Assembly (NCBI GenBank): GCA_024635765.1
Contig: JAGXIE010000012.1
Coordinates: 1-33,110 of the forward strand
DNA length: 33,110 bases
From: Flavobacteriaceae bacterium
Lineage (GTDB): Bacteria > Bacteroidota > Bacteroidia > Flavobacteriales > Flavobacteriaceae
Direction: 5' to 3'
Position 1 is the stretch's first letter; each line of letters begins with the position of its first letter. The position numbers and the translations under genes are program-made. Below the pieces are notes generated by a model. It did not search any database and was not told where the DNA came from. It saw only the letters and a program-made list of their open reading frames with translations. Below are positions 21,744-29,491 of this stretch, one piece after another.

Positions 21744-23150
21744 ATGAAAAAGATTTTAACCTTACTATTCGTTTCAGTTTTGGGTGGAATCATGACCCTT
21801 TCTGCCTACAAACTTTTTATAGAAAAAGATGCTAAATTTTTTGTTTCAAACGCTGATTCAAAACCGTCGTTTATAACCACAAATAGCACATCATCTAATC
21901 TGCTTTATAATAACGCAAATGCTCCGGATTTTACGATAGCAGCTGAAAACGCAGTACATGCTGTGGTTCACGTTAAAAATACAACGGTAAACCAAGGCGG
22001 TCCAGTAACCTTGCAGGATTTGTTTTATGGCAGAAGTCAACCTAGAACACAAATTGGTACAGGAAGTGGTGTTATTATTTCACCAGATGGATATATCATT
22101 ACGAATAATCATGTTATAAAAAGTGCCCGTGACATTTCAATTACGCTAAATAATAATAAAATCTATTCGGCCAAACTAATAGGGACTGATGAAAAAACAG
22201 ATATTGCTCTTCTAAAAATAGATGCAGATGAGGATCTACCATATACTACTTTTGGAGATTCTGACCAAGCCAAAGTTGGTGAATGGGTCTTGGCGGTGGG
22301 AAACCCCTTTAACCTGACTTCTACGGTAACAGCAGGAATTATCAGTGCCAAGTCTAGAGATTTATCAGGCGTCAATGCACAGTCATTCATTCAAACGGAT
22401 GCCGCGGTAAACCCCGGAAATTCTGGAGGAGCACTAGTGAATATCAATGGTGATTTAATAGGAATCAATACAGCTATCACAAGTCAAACTGGATCATATA
22501 TTGGTTATTCGTTTGCAGTACCTAGTAATATTGCTCGCAAAGTTGTTGAGGATATTATGGAATTCGGAGATGTCCAAACCGGAATTTTAGGTGTTAACAT
22601 ACTTAATAAAAATTCGGAATATGCCGTTGAAAACGGTCTGAATGAAATAAATGGTGTTTATGTCAGTGATATTGAAGAAAATTCAGGTGCAGCTAAAGCT
22701 GGCATTCAAAATGGTGATATCATCAAAAAAGTTGACAACATCAAAATATCAAAATTTTCTGATTTGAGTGGTTATCTGAACACAAAACGACCTAATGATG
22801 TGGTTAATGTAACTATCAAACGTAATGGAAAAGAAAGAACCATTCCTGTAACCTTGTCAAAAAGCGAAATTATGACTGTGGAATATCTCGATATGCAACT
22901 CAAGAATATTCCAAAACAGGCCAAAGAAAAATACAATATCGATAATGGCGTGTTGGTCGTAAAGAATGAAAATTATGCACTTTATAAAAATGCAGGAATT
23001 AATCAAGGATATGTAATTACCGAAATAAATGGAGAGACAGTCAATTCTGTAGATGATATAATCAAATTGCAACAAAAATTTGGTGACAAAATCACCAAAA
23101 TAAGTGTCATCAATACAAAAGGACAAAAAGAAAGTTTTATCTTCAGATAA
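21744..23150 (+). CDS. Deg/HtrA-family periplasmic serine protease with PDZ domains
   Basis: Catalytic His ITNNHVIKS, Asp DEKTDIALLKID, Ser NPGNSGGALVNINGDLIGINTAI; PDZ segment SGAAKAGIQNGDIIKKVDNIKI. Confidence 0.96.
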   Translation: MKKILTLLFVSVLGGIMTLSAYKLFIEKDAKFFVSNADSKPSFITTNSTSSNLLYNNANAPDFTIAAENAVHAVVHVKNTTVNQGGPVTLQDLFYGRSQPRTQIGTGSGVIISPDGYIITNNHVIKSARDISITLNNNKIYSAKLIGTDEKTDIALLKIDADEDLPYTTFGDSDQAKVGEWVLAVGNPFNLTSTVTAGIISAKSRDLSGVNAQSFIQTDAAVNPGNSGGALVNINGDLIGINTAITSQTGSYIGYSFAVPSNIARKVVEDIMEFGDVQTGILGVNILNKNSEYAVENGLNEINGVYVSDIEENSGAAKAGIQNGDIIKKVDNIKISKFSDLSGYLNTKRPNDVVNVTIKRNGKERTIPVTLSKSEIMTVEYLDMQLKNIPKQAKEKYNIDNGVLVVKNENYALYKNAGINQGYVITEINGETVNSVDDIIKLQQKFGDKITKISVINTKGQKESFIFR

Positions 23151-23172
23151 AATCAATCAAAAATAATTAGTT

Positions 23173-23220
23173 AAGCCCTATGAGACTAAAAATCTTGAAG
23201 GGTTTTTTATTTTCAAAAAA
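23173..23220 (+). terminator. Putative intrinsic terminator after deg/htrA
   Basis: AAGCCCT (23173-23179) pairs with AGGGTTT (23209-23215, one G-U), followed by a T run. Confidence 0.6.
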
Positions 23221-23291
23221 CCTTACGAAAACGTTTGAATTATAGTATTTTTGCAAAAAATTTAAAAACAACACATTAAACCTAAACAACT

Positions 23292-24740
23292 ATGAGTTTG
23301 AACGGAACTTATGAAAATGAATTGGCTTTTCAAGCCGATCGAAGACGCGCTACAGTTGAATTTATCAAGATTGTAAGTGATCTTTGGTATGACAAATCAA
23401 TTGAGCTGGTCATATTTAGAAACCAACTAATTGATAAAAACGTCAGCGAAATTCTCAACTTACACGAATATGCAGGCGCATTTGTGGGTAAACCAATTTC
23501 GATTTTCGATTCAGTAGAAATTGCACAAGCCATTAAGCAATTGGATATTCCACCGGCCAAATTAGACATAGGCAAATTAACTTACGAATACCATCTAGAA
23601 GATCAAAAATATGGTAATGCGATGGCCTTCGTGTCGGACAAACTCAAAGGTGCCAGTAAGTATGAAAGCATCAAACCTAAAGATGTCATATTATATGGAT
23701 TTGGTAGAATAGGACGTTTAGTTGCAAGGGAATTAATGACCAAGACAGGAAAAGGAAGCCAGATGCGATTAAGAGCAATCGTTACCCGTGGCAAAATTGA
23801 CCAATCAGCATTGGACAAAAGAGCCTCGCTATTGCGAAATGATTCTGTACATGGAGATTTTTCGGGAACCGTTATAACAGATTTAAAGAATAGTGCTTTA
23901 ATAATTAATGGAACTACTGTCAATATCATTTCAGCAAATAATCCGGAGGATATTGATTATACTAAATATGGTATTAAAGATGCGCTAGTAATTGATAACA
24001 CCGGAGTTTTTAGAGATAAAGAAGCTTTAACGAGACATCTGTCTTCAAAAGGTGTTGATAAGGTATTGTTAACAGCTCCAGGAAAAGGCGTACCAAACAT
24101 AGTTCACGGTGTAAATCATTTAGAATATGACCCAGACAAAGTGCATGTTTTTTCTGCCGCTTCTTGCACAACCAATGCCATTACGCCTGTTTTGAAAGCT
24201 GTTGAAGATACATTAGGTGTAAAACATGGTCATATAGAAACAATTCATGCTTATACCAACGATCAAAATTTGGTCGATAATTATCATGATAAATATCGCC
24301 GCGGAAGAGCTGCCGGATTGAATATGGTCATTACCGAAACTGGAGCAGGCAGTGCAGTCACCAAGGCACTACCTTCCATGTATGGAAAATTGACTTCAAA
24401 CGCAATTAGAGTTCCTGTTCCAAATGGTTCACTCGCCATCCTGAATTTAGAGTTGGAGAAAGAAACAACACTCGAAGGTATCAATGGTATTTTGAAAAAA
24501 TACGCTCTTGAAGGTCATTTAGTGGAGCAAATTAAATATGAGATGAGCGACGAATTAGTTTCAAGTGATATCGTCGGCGTCTCTGCTCCTGCAATTTATG
24601 ATAGCAAAGCTACAATTGTAAGAGCCGATGGAAAAAATGCAATCCTTTACATTTGGTATGATAATGAATATGGTTACAGTCATCAAGTTATCAGATTAGC
24701 AAAATATATTTCAAAAGTAAGACGTTATACTTACTATTAA
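23292..24740 (+). CDS. Glyceraldehyde-3-phosphate dehydrogenase, long form with N-terminal extension
   Basis: Rossmann start VILYGFGRIGRLVARELM at about residue 134; active site FSAASCTTNAITPVLKAVED; IHAYTNDQNLVDNYHDKYRRGRAAGLNMVITETGAGSAVTKALP; WYDNEYGYSHQVIRLA. Confidence 0.96.
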   Translation: MSLNGTYENELAFQADRRRATVEFIKIVSDLWYDKSIELVIFRNQLIDKNVSEILNLHEYAGAFVGKPISIFDSVEIAQAIKQLDIPPAKLDIGKLTYEYHLEDQKYGNAMAFVSDKLKGASKYESIKPKDVILYGFGRIGRLVARELMTKTGKGSQMRLRAIVTRGKIDQSALDKRASLLRNDSVHGDFSGTVITDLKNSALIINGTTVNIISANNPEDIDYTKYGIKDALVIDNTGVFRDKEALTRHLSSKGVDKVLLTAPGKGVPNIVHGVNHLEYDPDKVHVFSAASCTTNAITPVLKAVEDTLGVKHGHIETIHAYTNDQNLVDNYHDKYRRGRAAGLNMVITETGAGSAVTKALPSMYGKLTSNAIRVPVPNGSLAILNLELEKETTLEGINGILKKYALEGHLVEQIKYEMSDELVSSDIVGVSAPAIYDSKATIVRADGKNAILYIWYDNEYGYSHQVIRLAKYISKVRRYTYY

Positions 24741-24766
24741 AAGAAGTTAAAATCAAAAAAAAATTA

Positions 24767-24802
24767 AAATCTTGCTCTCCCTGAGCAGGATTTTTTTTTT
24801 TG
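24767..24802 (+). terminator. Intrinsic terminator after GAPDH
   Basis: AAATCTTGCTC / GAGCAGGATTT stem (one T-G), loop tccct, followed by an 11-12 T tract. Confidence 0.88.
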
Positions 24803-24884
24803 AAATCAAAGCAACCTTTTTGACTTTATTGCATCTACTAGTTAACGTCAATAAAGTGTTCACTAACTAATCAAATTAGAGTCT

Positions 24885-25400
24885 ATGAAAAAAGTCAAAT
24901 TATTAGTGCTGCTCATAACAGCTGCGGCATTACAAAGTTGTTGGTGGACCAACCAAGCCGATGATATAGCCATCAGTCAACCGCAGCCATCGGATTATAG
25001 CCCAGTGATTGTTGCACGTTTGGATTTAGAGACTTCCACTGAATTTGAAAGTCCTCAACCAATTATTAATTCTGGAAAAATATATGTGATAGATGAATTT
25101 CTATTTGTCAACGAAAAGAATTTAGGTTTTCATGTGTTTGATAATAGCAATCCCGAAAGTCCTGTTAATATTGGGTTTCTAAAAGTTTTAGGATCATCGG
25201 ACCTTGCAATTAAGGATGATGTTATCTATATAAATAATGCTGTGGACTTAATAGCCATCCAACCGAATTTTTCAACAGCAACCATTGAAATTACAAAGCG
25301 AATTCCGAATACGTTTCCGCAAATGTTTTCTCCTGACGGATTTCAATTTTACAATTTACAGGAAGATGAAATCATTGTTAATTGGACTTTAAACGATTAA
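24885..25400 (+). CDS. Lipoprotein with LVIVD-like repeat (hypothetical)
   Basis: Lipobox LITAAALQSCWW; repeat-like unit LGFHVFDNSNPESPVNIGFLKVLGSSDLAIKDDVIYI. Confidence 0.75.
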   Translation: MKKVKLLVLLITAAALQSCWWTNQADDIAISQPQPSDYSPVIVARLDLETSTEFESPQPIINSGKIYVIDEFLFVNEKNLGFHVFDNSNPESPVNIGFLKVLGSSDLAIKDDVIYINNAVDLIAIQPNFSTATIEITKRIPNTFPQMFSPDGFQFYNLQEDEIIVNWTLND

Positions 25401-25404
25401 AATC

Positions 25405-26142
25405 ATGAAAAAATACATACTAGTACTTATTCTCATTTCCGTATTATTCAGTTGCAGTTCAGATAGTTCAAATTCAAATAGCGCGTTTAGTGAGGCGGGA
25501 CAAGGTGGATCATTAGCGAGATTTGTGTTAAAAGACAATTATCTTTACACTGTCGACATTTATGGATTGAATGTTTTTAATGTATCCAATCCTACCTTAC
25601 CAGTTCAAGTAAACAATGTTCCGATCAGTTTCAATATTGAAACCATCTTTAATTTGAAGGATAAGCTATACATTGGTTCACAAAACGGAATGTATATATA
25701 TGACATCTCCACTCCCGAAAACCCAACTTACGTTTCGGACGTAAGACACTTTACGGCCTGTGACCCAGTTGTTGCAAACCTAACGCACGCTTTCGTGACT
25801 TTGCATGCTGACATTGGCTGTGGCACAACAATTAATGTTCTTGAGACATATGATATTACTGATATCACTAACCCTGTTCTAGTTTCTACAAGAAATTTAA
25901 CAAAACCAATTGGGATGGGACTTTACCAGAATTATTTGGTCGTGTGTGATGATGAAGTGAAAATATTTGATATCTCCAATCCTGAAAATTCGGTTTTAGT
26001 TCATGCAATTAATAAAAATGCCTTCGATGTCATTATTTATGACAACTTAATGGTGCTGATTGGTGAAACAGGACTGTATCAATTTCTTTTAGATGATGAG
26101 AATATTCAGAACATATCAGAATTAAGCACAATAGACATCTAA
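25405..26142 (+). CDS. Lipoprotein with LVIVD-like repeats
   Basis: Lipobox LISVLFSCSSDSS; repeats LNVFNVSNPTLPVQVNNV, MYIYDISTPENPTYVSDV, YDITDITNPVLVSTR, VKIFDISNPENSVLVHAI. Confidence 0.85.
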   Translation: MKKYILVLILISVLFSCSSDSSNSNSAFSEAGQGGSLARFVLKDNYLYTVDIYGLNVFNVSNPTLPVQVNNVPISFNIETIFNLKDKLYIGSQNGMYIYDISTPENPTYVSDVRHFTACDPVVANLTHAFVTLHADIGCGTTINVLETYDITDITNPVLVSTRNLTKPIGMGLYQNYLVVCDDEVKIFDISNPENSVLVHAINKNAFDVIIYDNLMVLIGETGLYQFLLDDENIQNISELSTIDI

Positions 26143-26163
26143 AATATAATGTTCTTCGTATAT

Positions 26164-26194
26164 AAAATAGCCTTACATATGTGAGGCTATTTAT
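26164..26194 (+). terminator. Near-palindromic hairpin, probable terminator
   Basis: AAATAGCCT (26165-26173) pairs perfectly with AGGCTATTT (26184-26192), with inner ACATATGT; short T-rich flank. Confidence 0.7.
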
Positions 26195-26264
26195 TTAAAT
26201 TGAAACAAATAATAATTTTAATTCTTATCTTGTTCAAAATTAACCACGTCTAAAAAAAAATTAA

Positions 26265-26885
26265 ATGCATTCTATTAAAACTTTAACTGTTACCTTATTT
26301 TTTTTGTTGTTCATTTTCAACGTTAGCGCCCAGGATTCTTCTAGTGAAACAGACAATGACAAGCTTTCATTGACTGAAGGAACCATTGACAATCAGTTTG
26401 AATACGTCATACAAAAATCTTATAGTTACCAAGAGTTCAAAAATGTAAAAAAATCTTGGCTGTATGAGTTAAAAGCGCATACACTTGATTCATTAAAAGC
26501 TGTACAAAATGATTTGAGTAATACTCAAAAATCAGTTGATAGTTTGGTTCAGGAGATTGCTGTGCTTAAAACCAACTTGTCCAATACAAAAACTCAATTG
26601 GAACAAACGAAGAAAGAAAAAGATAATATGTCCTTATTTGGTATGCAAATGAGCAAGTCTAATTATAGTCTAATTATGTGGAGTATCATTGGAGTATTGT
26701 TTGTGTTATTACTTTTGTTTATCTATAAATTTAGAAATAGTAATGCCGTTACGACACAGTCTAAAAAGGCATTGTCAGATATTGAAGAAGAATTTGAGGA
26801 ACACCGACGAACGGCACTCGAACGTGAACAAATCGTTAGGCGCCAACTTCAAGACGAACTTAACAAGCAAAAAAAGACAAAATAA
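26265..26885 (+). CDS. Secreted/membrane coiled-coil protein of unknown function
   Basis: Signal peptide; heptad-like DSLKAVQNDLSNTQKSVDSLVQEIAVLKTNLSNTKTQLEQTKKEKD; TM YSLIMWSIIGVLFVLLLLFIYKF; charged C-terminal tail. Confidence 0.75.
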   Translation: MHSIKTLTVTLFFLLFIFNVSAQDSSSETDNDKLSLTEGTIDNQFEYVIQKSYSYQEFKNVKKSWLYELKAHTLDSLKAVQNDLSNTQKSVDSLVQEIAVLKTNLSNTKTQLEQTKKEKDNMSLFGMQMSKSNYSLIMWSIIGVLFVLLLLFIYKFRNSNAVTTQSKKALSDIEEEFEEHRRTALEREQIVRRQLQDELNKQKKTK

Positions 26886-26891
26886 TAAATC

Positions 26892-26924
26892 AAAAATCTG
26901 CAAACAACTAGCAGATTTTTTTTT
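26892..26924 (+). terminator. Intrinsic terminator upstream of trmD
   Basis: AAAAATCTGC (26892-26901) perfectly pairs with GCAGATTTTT (26911-26920), then T tract. Confidence 0.85.
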
Positions 26925-26953
26925 CGCATCTTTGCAATTCATAACAGTTAACA

Positions 26954-27631
26954 ATGCGAATTGATATCATCACAGTATTACCAGAACTTTTAAAAAGCCC
27001 TTTTGAAGCATCCATTTTAAAGCGAGCAATTGAAGCCAATCTAGTTAGTGTTCATTTTCATAATTTGAGGGATTATGCTTCTGACAGATATAAATCAGTT
27101 GATGACACACAATTTGGCGGTGGCGCAGGAATGGTCATGATGGTCGAACCCATTGATAAATGCATCTCGCAATTGCAAGCAGAGCGCAATTATGACGAAA
27201 TCATCTATATGACTCCAGATGGTGAAACATTAAAACAAAGCATTGCCAATCAGCTTTCATTAAAGGAAAATATCATCATTCTATGTGGACATTATAAAGG
27301 TGTGGATCAACGAGTTCGCGATATGTTCGTCACTCGTGAAATCTCTATTGGTGATTATGTTCTTTCCGGTGGAGAACTCGGAGCTGCCGTACTTTGTGAT
27401 GCTATTATAAGATTGATTCCTGGTGTATTAGGTAATGAGACCTCTGCTCTTACGGATTCGTTTCAAGATAATTTATTGGCTCCACCTATTTACACAAAAC
27501 CGAGAGAATACAAAGGCTTAAAAGTTCCTGAAGTCTTATTCAGCGGCAACTTTCCAAAAATTGAAAAATGGCGTGAAGAACAGGCCTATCAAAGAACAAA
27601 AGACCGAAGGCCTGATTTACTTGATGATTAA
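26954..27631 (+). CDS. trmD: tRNA (guanosine(37)-N1)-methyltransferase TrmD
   Basis: [64 protein letters not shown]. Confidence 0.97.
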   Translation: MRIDIITVLPELLKSPFEASILKRAIEANLVSVHFHNLRDYASDRYKSVDDTQFGGGAGMVMMVEPIDKCISQLQAERNYDEIIYMTPDGETLKQSIANQLSLKENIIILCGHYKGVDQRVRDMFVTREISIGDYVLSGGELGAAVLCDAIIRLIPGVLGNETSALTDSFQDNLLAPPIYTKPREYKGLKVPEVLFSGNFPKIEKWREEQAYQRTKDRRPDLLDD

Positions 27632-27741
27632 GAGTACATTTCAAGATTACAGTAGGAGTGTTATAACTAAATTCGAAATAGAATTAACCAAAAGTATTAT
27701 AAATCAATAAGATAGACCAAAAAAAAATTTATAATTAATAA

Positions 27742-27771
27742 TTGTTAATTACCAATTAATGATTATTTTTG
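27742..27771 (+). promoter_or_regulatory. Putative Bacteroidetes sigma-A promoter for rplS (TTG-N19-TATTTTTG)
   Basis: TTG at 27742-27744 and TATTTTTG at 27764-27771. Confidence 0.6.
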
Positions 27772-27782
27772 CATCCTATTTC

Positions 27783-27824
27783 AGATTAACCTCTGGCGAT
27801 GTACGCGAATGTTGGTTTGAATCA
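27783..27824 (+). promoter_or_regulatory. Putative structured 5' leader of rplS
   Basis: GATT+AACC (27784-27791) can pair with GGTT+AATC (27814-27823, TG bulge), enclosing GCG-atgta-CGC (27796-27806); alternative CAGA/TCTG pairing overlaps it. Confidence 0.55.
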
Positions 27825-27843
27825 ATCTTAAAATATAAAAGAA

Positions 27844-28194
27844 ATGAATTCTTTAGTAAAATTTGTACAAGACGAATTTGTAGAAAAAAAAGAGATTCCA
27901 GATTTTAGCGCTGGTGATACGATCACAGTGTATTATGAAATCCGTGAAGGTGAAAAAAAACGTACACAGTTCTTTAAAGGTGTTGTTTTGCAACGTAAAG
28001 GAACTGGAAGTTCTGAAACATTCACCATTCGTAAAATGTCAGGAACCATTGGAGTGGAACGTATATTTCCAGTCAATTTACCAGCTCTTCAAAAAATTGA
28101 AGTGAACAAAAAAGGTAAAGTTAGACGTTCAAGAATTTACTATTTCAGAGGTCTCACTGGTAAAAAAGCAAGAATTAAAGAGAAGAGAAATTAA
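27844..28194 (+). CDS. rplS: 50S ribosomal protein L19
   Basis: FSAGDTITVYYEIREGEKKRTQFFKGVVLQRKGTGSSETFTIRKMSGTIGVERIFPVNLPALQKIEVNKKGKVRRSRIYYFRGLTGKKARIKE. Confidence 0.98.
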   Translation: MNSLVKFVQDEFVEKKEIPDFSAGDTITVYYEIREGEKKRTQFFKGVVLQRKGTGSSETFTIRKMSGTIGVERIFPVNLPALQKIEVNKKGKVRRSRIYYFRGLTGKKARIKEKRN

Positions 28195-28213
28195 TCTAGA
28201 CTCATTTAAATAT

Positions 28214-28245
28214 AAGAAAGCCTTGAGATTCAAGGCTTTCTTGAT
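28214..28245 (+). terminator. Intrinsic terminator-like hairpin after rplS
   Basis: AAGAAAGCCTTG (28214-28225) and CAAGGCTTTCTT (28231-28242) form a perfect 12-bp stem with 5-nt loop. Confidence 0.8.
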
Positions 28246-28266
28246 TTATTAACTTTTGTTAATAAA
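28245..28266. repeat. Perfect 9-bp inverted repeat with 4-nt spacer (TTTATTAAC-tttt-GTTAATAAA)
   Basis: Read directly at 28245-28253 and 28258-28266. Confidence 0.85.
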
Positions 28267-28306
28267 CTATGTTTACAAGATGTTGAAAACTAAACAGTTG
28301 TAATTG

Positions 28307-28337
28307 TTGGTTTTTTTGAAAAACTTTTGTAATTTAG
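28307..28337 (+). promoter_or_regulatory. Putative Bacteroidetes promoter for the ncRNA candidate (TTG-N20-TAATTTAG)
   Basis: TTG at 28307-28309 and TAATTTAG at 28330-28337 (one mismatch to TANNTTTG). Confidence 0.5.
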
Positions 28338-28342
28338 TAAAA

Positions 28343-28855
28343 CGAATTAGCAACAACCCTCGGGTTGGTTTCAGCATCGAAAATTGAATTAGTGCTAATC
28401 CGTATGAAGTAACGTTCTTTATAAAATTGTCTTTTGAGGTTTTTGTAGTGTCACGTGTATGCGTGAAGAACTAAAAAATCATGATATCTTAAAAAGTACC
28501 GCATGTTTAGGCAGGCCGTAACTAGTAAGGTTGAAAGTTTCCAAAGATGACTGCTGCGAAAGCAAATATCAAAGTAGGAAACAATGTTTTTAGACGTTGT
28601 AAGTTGTGAAAGCGAAGTGCAAAAGAGGAGACATCAAGAAAGATAATTAACTGAAACACAGTAATAACAGATCAATTCATTTTGAAAGTTATGAACCGTT
28701 TCATTGAAATAGTGAAATTTGAATTGAAAAAGACGATTCAGAACGCAAGTTCTAATCGGCTGATGTAACAGCAATGTTGCATAGATCACAAAGTAACTGT
28801 TTCAAAAAAGCCATGTCAGAGTAGTCTAACTACAGTGATATGGCTTTTGTGTTTT
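28343..28855 (+). ncRNA. Candidate large structured non-coding RNA (~510 nt), family unknown
   Basis: No long ORF; promoter-like element upstream, intrinsic terminator at the 3' end. Helices: 28346-28352/28393-28399; 28440-28449+28451-28455/28462-28466+28470-28478; 28537-28542/28577-28582; 28672-28679/28720-28727; 28734-28758 (GCAA-capped); 28764-28781 (GCAA-capped); 28653-28662/28796-28803. Confidence 0.65.
28804..28855 (+). terminator. Intrinsic terminator of the ncRNA candidate
   Basis: AAAGCCAT ... ATGGCTTT outer stem, inner TCA/TGA and GTAGT-cta-ACTAC, followed by TTTTgtgtttt. Confidence 0.82.
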
Positions 28856-28870
28856 ACATATGTTTGGTTT

Positions 28871-29491
28871 TTAGTTGTAATAAGGTGTATTTAAGGTCGT
28901 CATTGTAGAATTGACCATGTCACCTTTTATGACCGTTAACCGTAAACGATATGTTTCATAATACTCTGGGATGTCCAATAATAAATCAGGATCATCACCA
29001 ACTTCATTTATTGTGAGGTAATTTCCGTGGGAATCACATTTCACCAATGCCCATTCAAGTTTTAAATCATCATCATTTTTTATTCACTGCCAACCATTTT
29101 CTGGATCATACCGCATTGCGTAATAAAAAACTTTCTTTTCAGAATCCAACAATACCAATGTTTTTAAAATTCTAACCGATGGTTCTGCTAATGTAACTTT
29201 AAATCTCAAAAGCTCTTTGCCTAATTGAAAATATGCCAATTTATTTCTCCCCTTTCGATCAATCAAACGATCAAAAATCAATTTATCAATTTGATGCTGG
29301 TCTCTCCAATTTGTAATGAAAAATGATTGGTCTGAACCCAATAAGTTTAACTTGCCCATCATTTTTAGGGATACATCTGCACAAACATATGATATTTTTA
29401 AAGATTCAAATGATTTTAGAATTATCATAGGGTCGTCTGAATCAGTTGTAATGATCAACCAAATGGCATCTATACCATTAATTGTCCCCAT
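28871..29491 (-). pseudogene. Hypothetical protein gene interrupted by one in-frame TGA (135 + 70 codons)
   Basis: The track ORF 29084-29491 ends ...RYDPENGWQ-TGA; the same frame then stays open for 70 codons to TAA at 28871-28873: IKNDDDLKLEWALVKCDSHGNYLTINEVGDDPDLLLDIPEYYETYRLRLTVIKGDMVNSTMTTLNTPYYN. Confidence 0.6.

Noticed and set aside
26689-26964. 91-aa plus-strand ORF spanning the end of the coiled-coil gene and the trmD terminator
   Set aside because: Runs through a strong terminator hairpin and out of frame in a supported CDS; no domain-like features.
28511-28545. Weak resemblance of GGCCGTAACTA to a conserved 23S rRNA segment
   Set aside because: Only about 11 nt match and flanking sequence does not follow 23S; treated as coincidence.
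28343-28855. RNase P RNA, tmRNA, or a group I/II intron as the identity of the ncRNA candidate
   Set aside because: No GAGGAAAGTC RNase P core, no tRNA-like tmRNA ends with a CCA-type acceptor, and no group II domain V or intron-encoded protein. The TCAGAGTAGTCTA string resembling a group I R element lies in the terminator hairpin.
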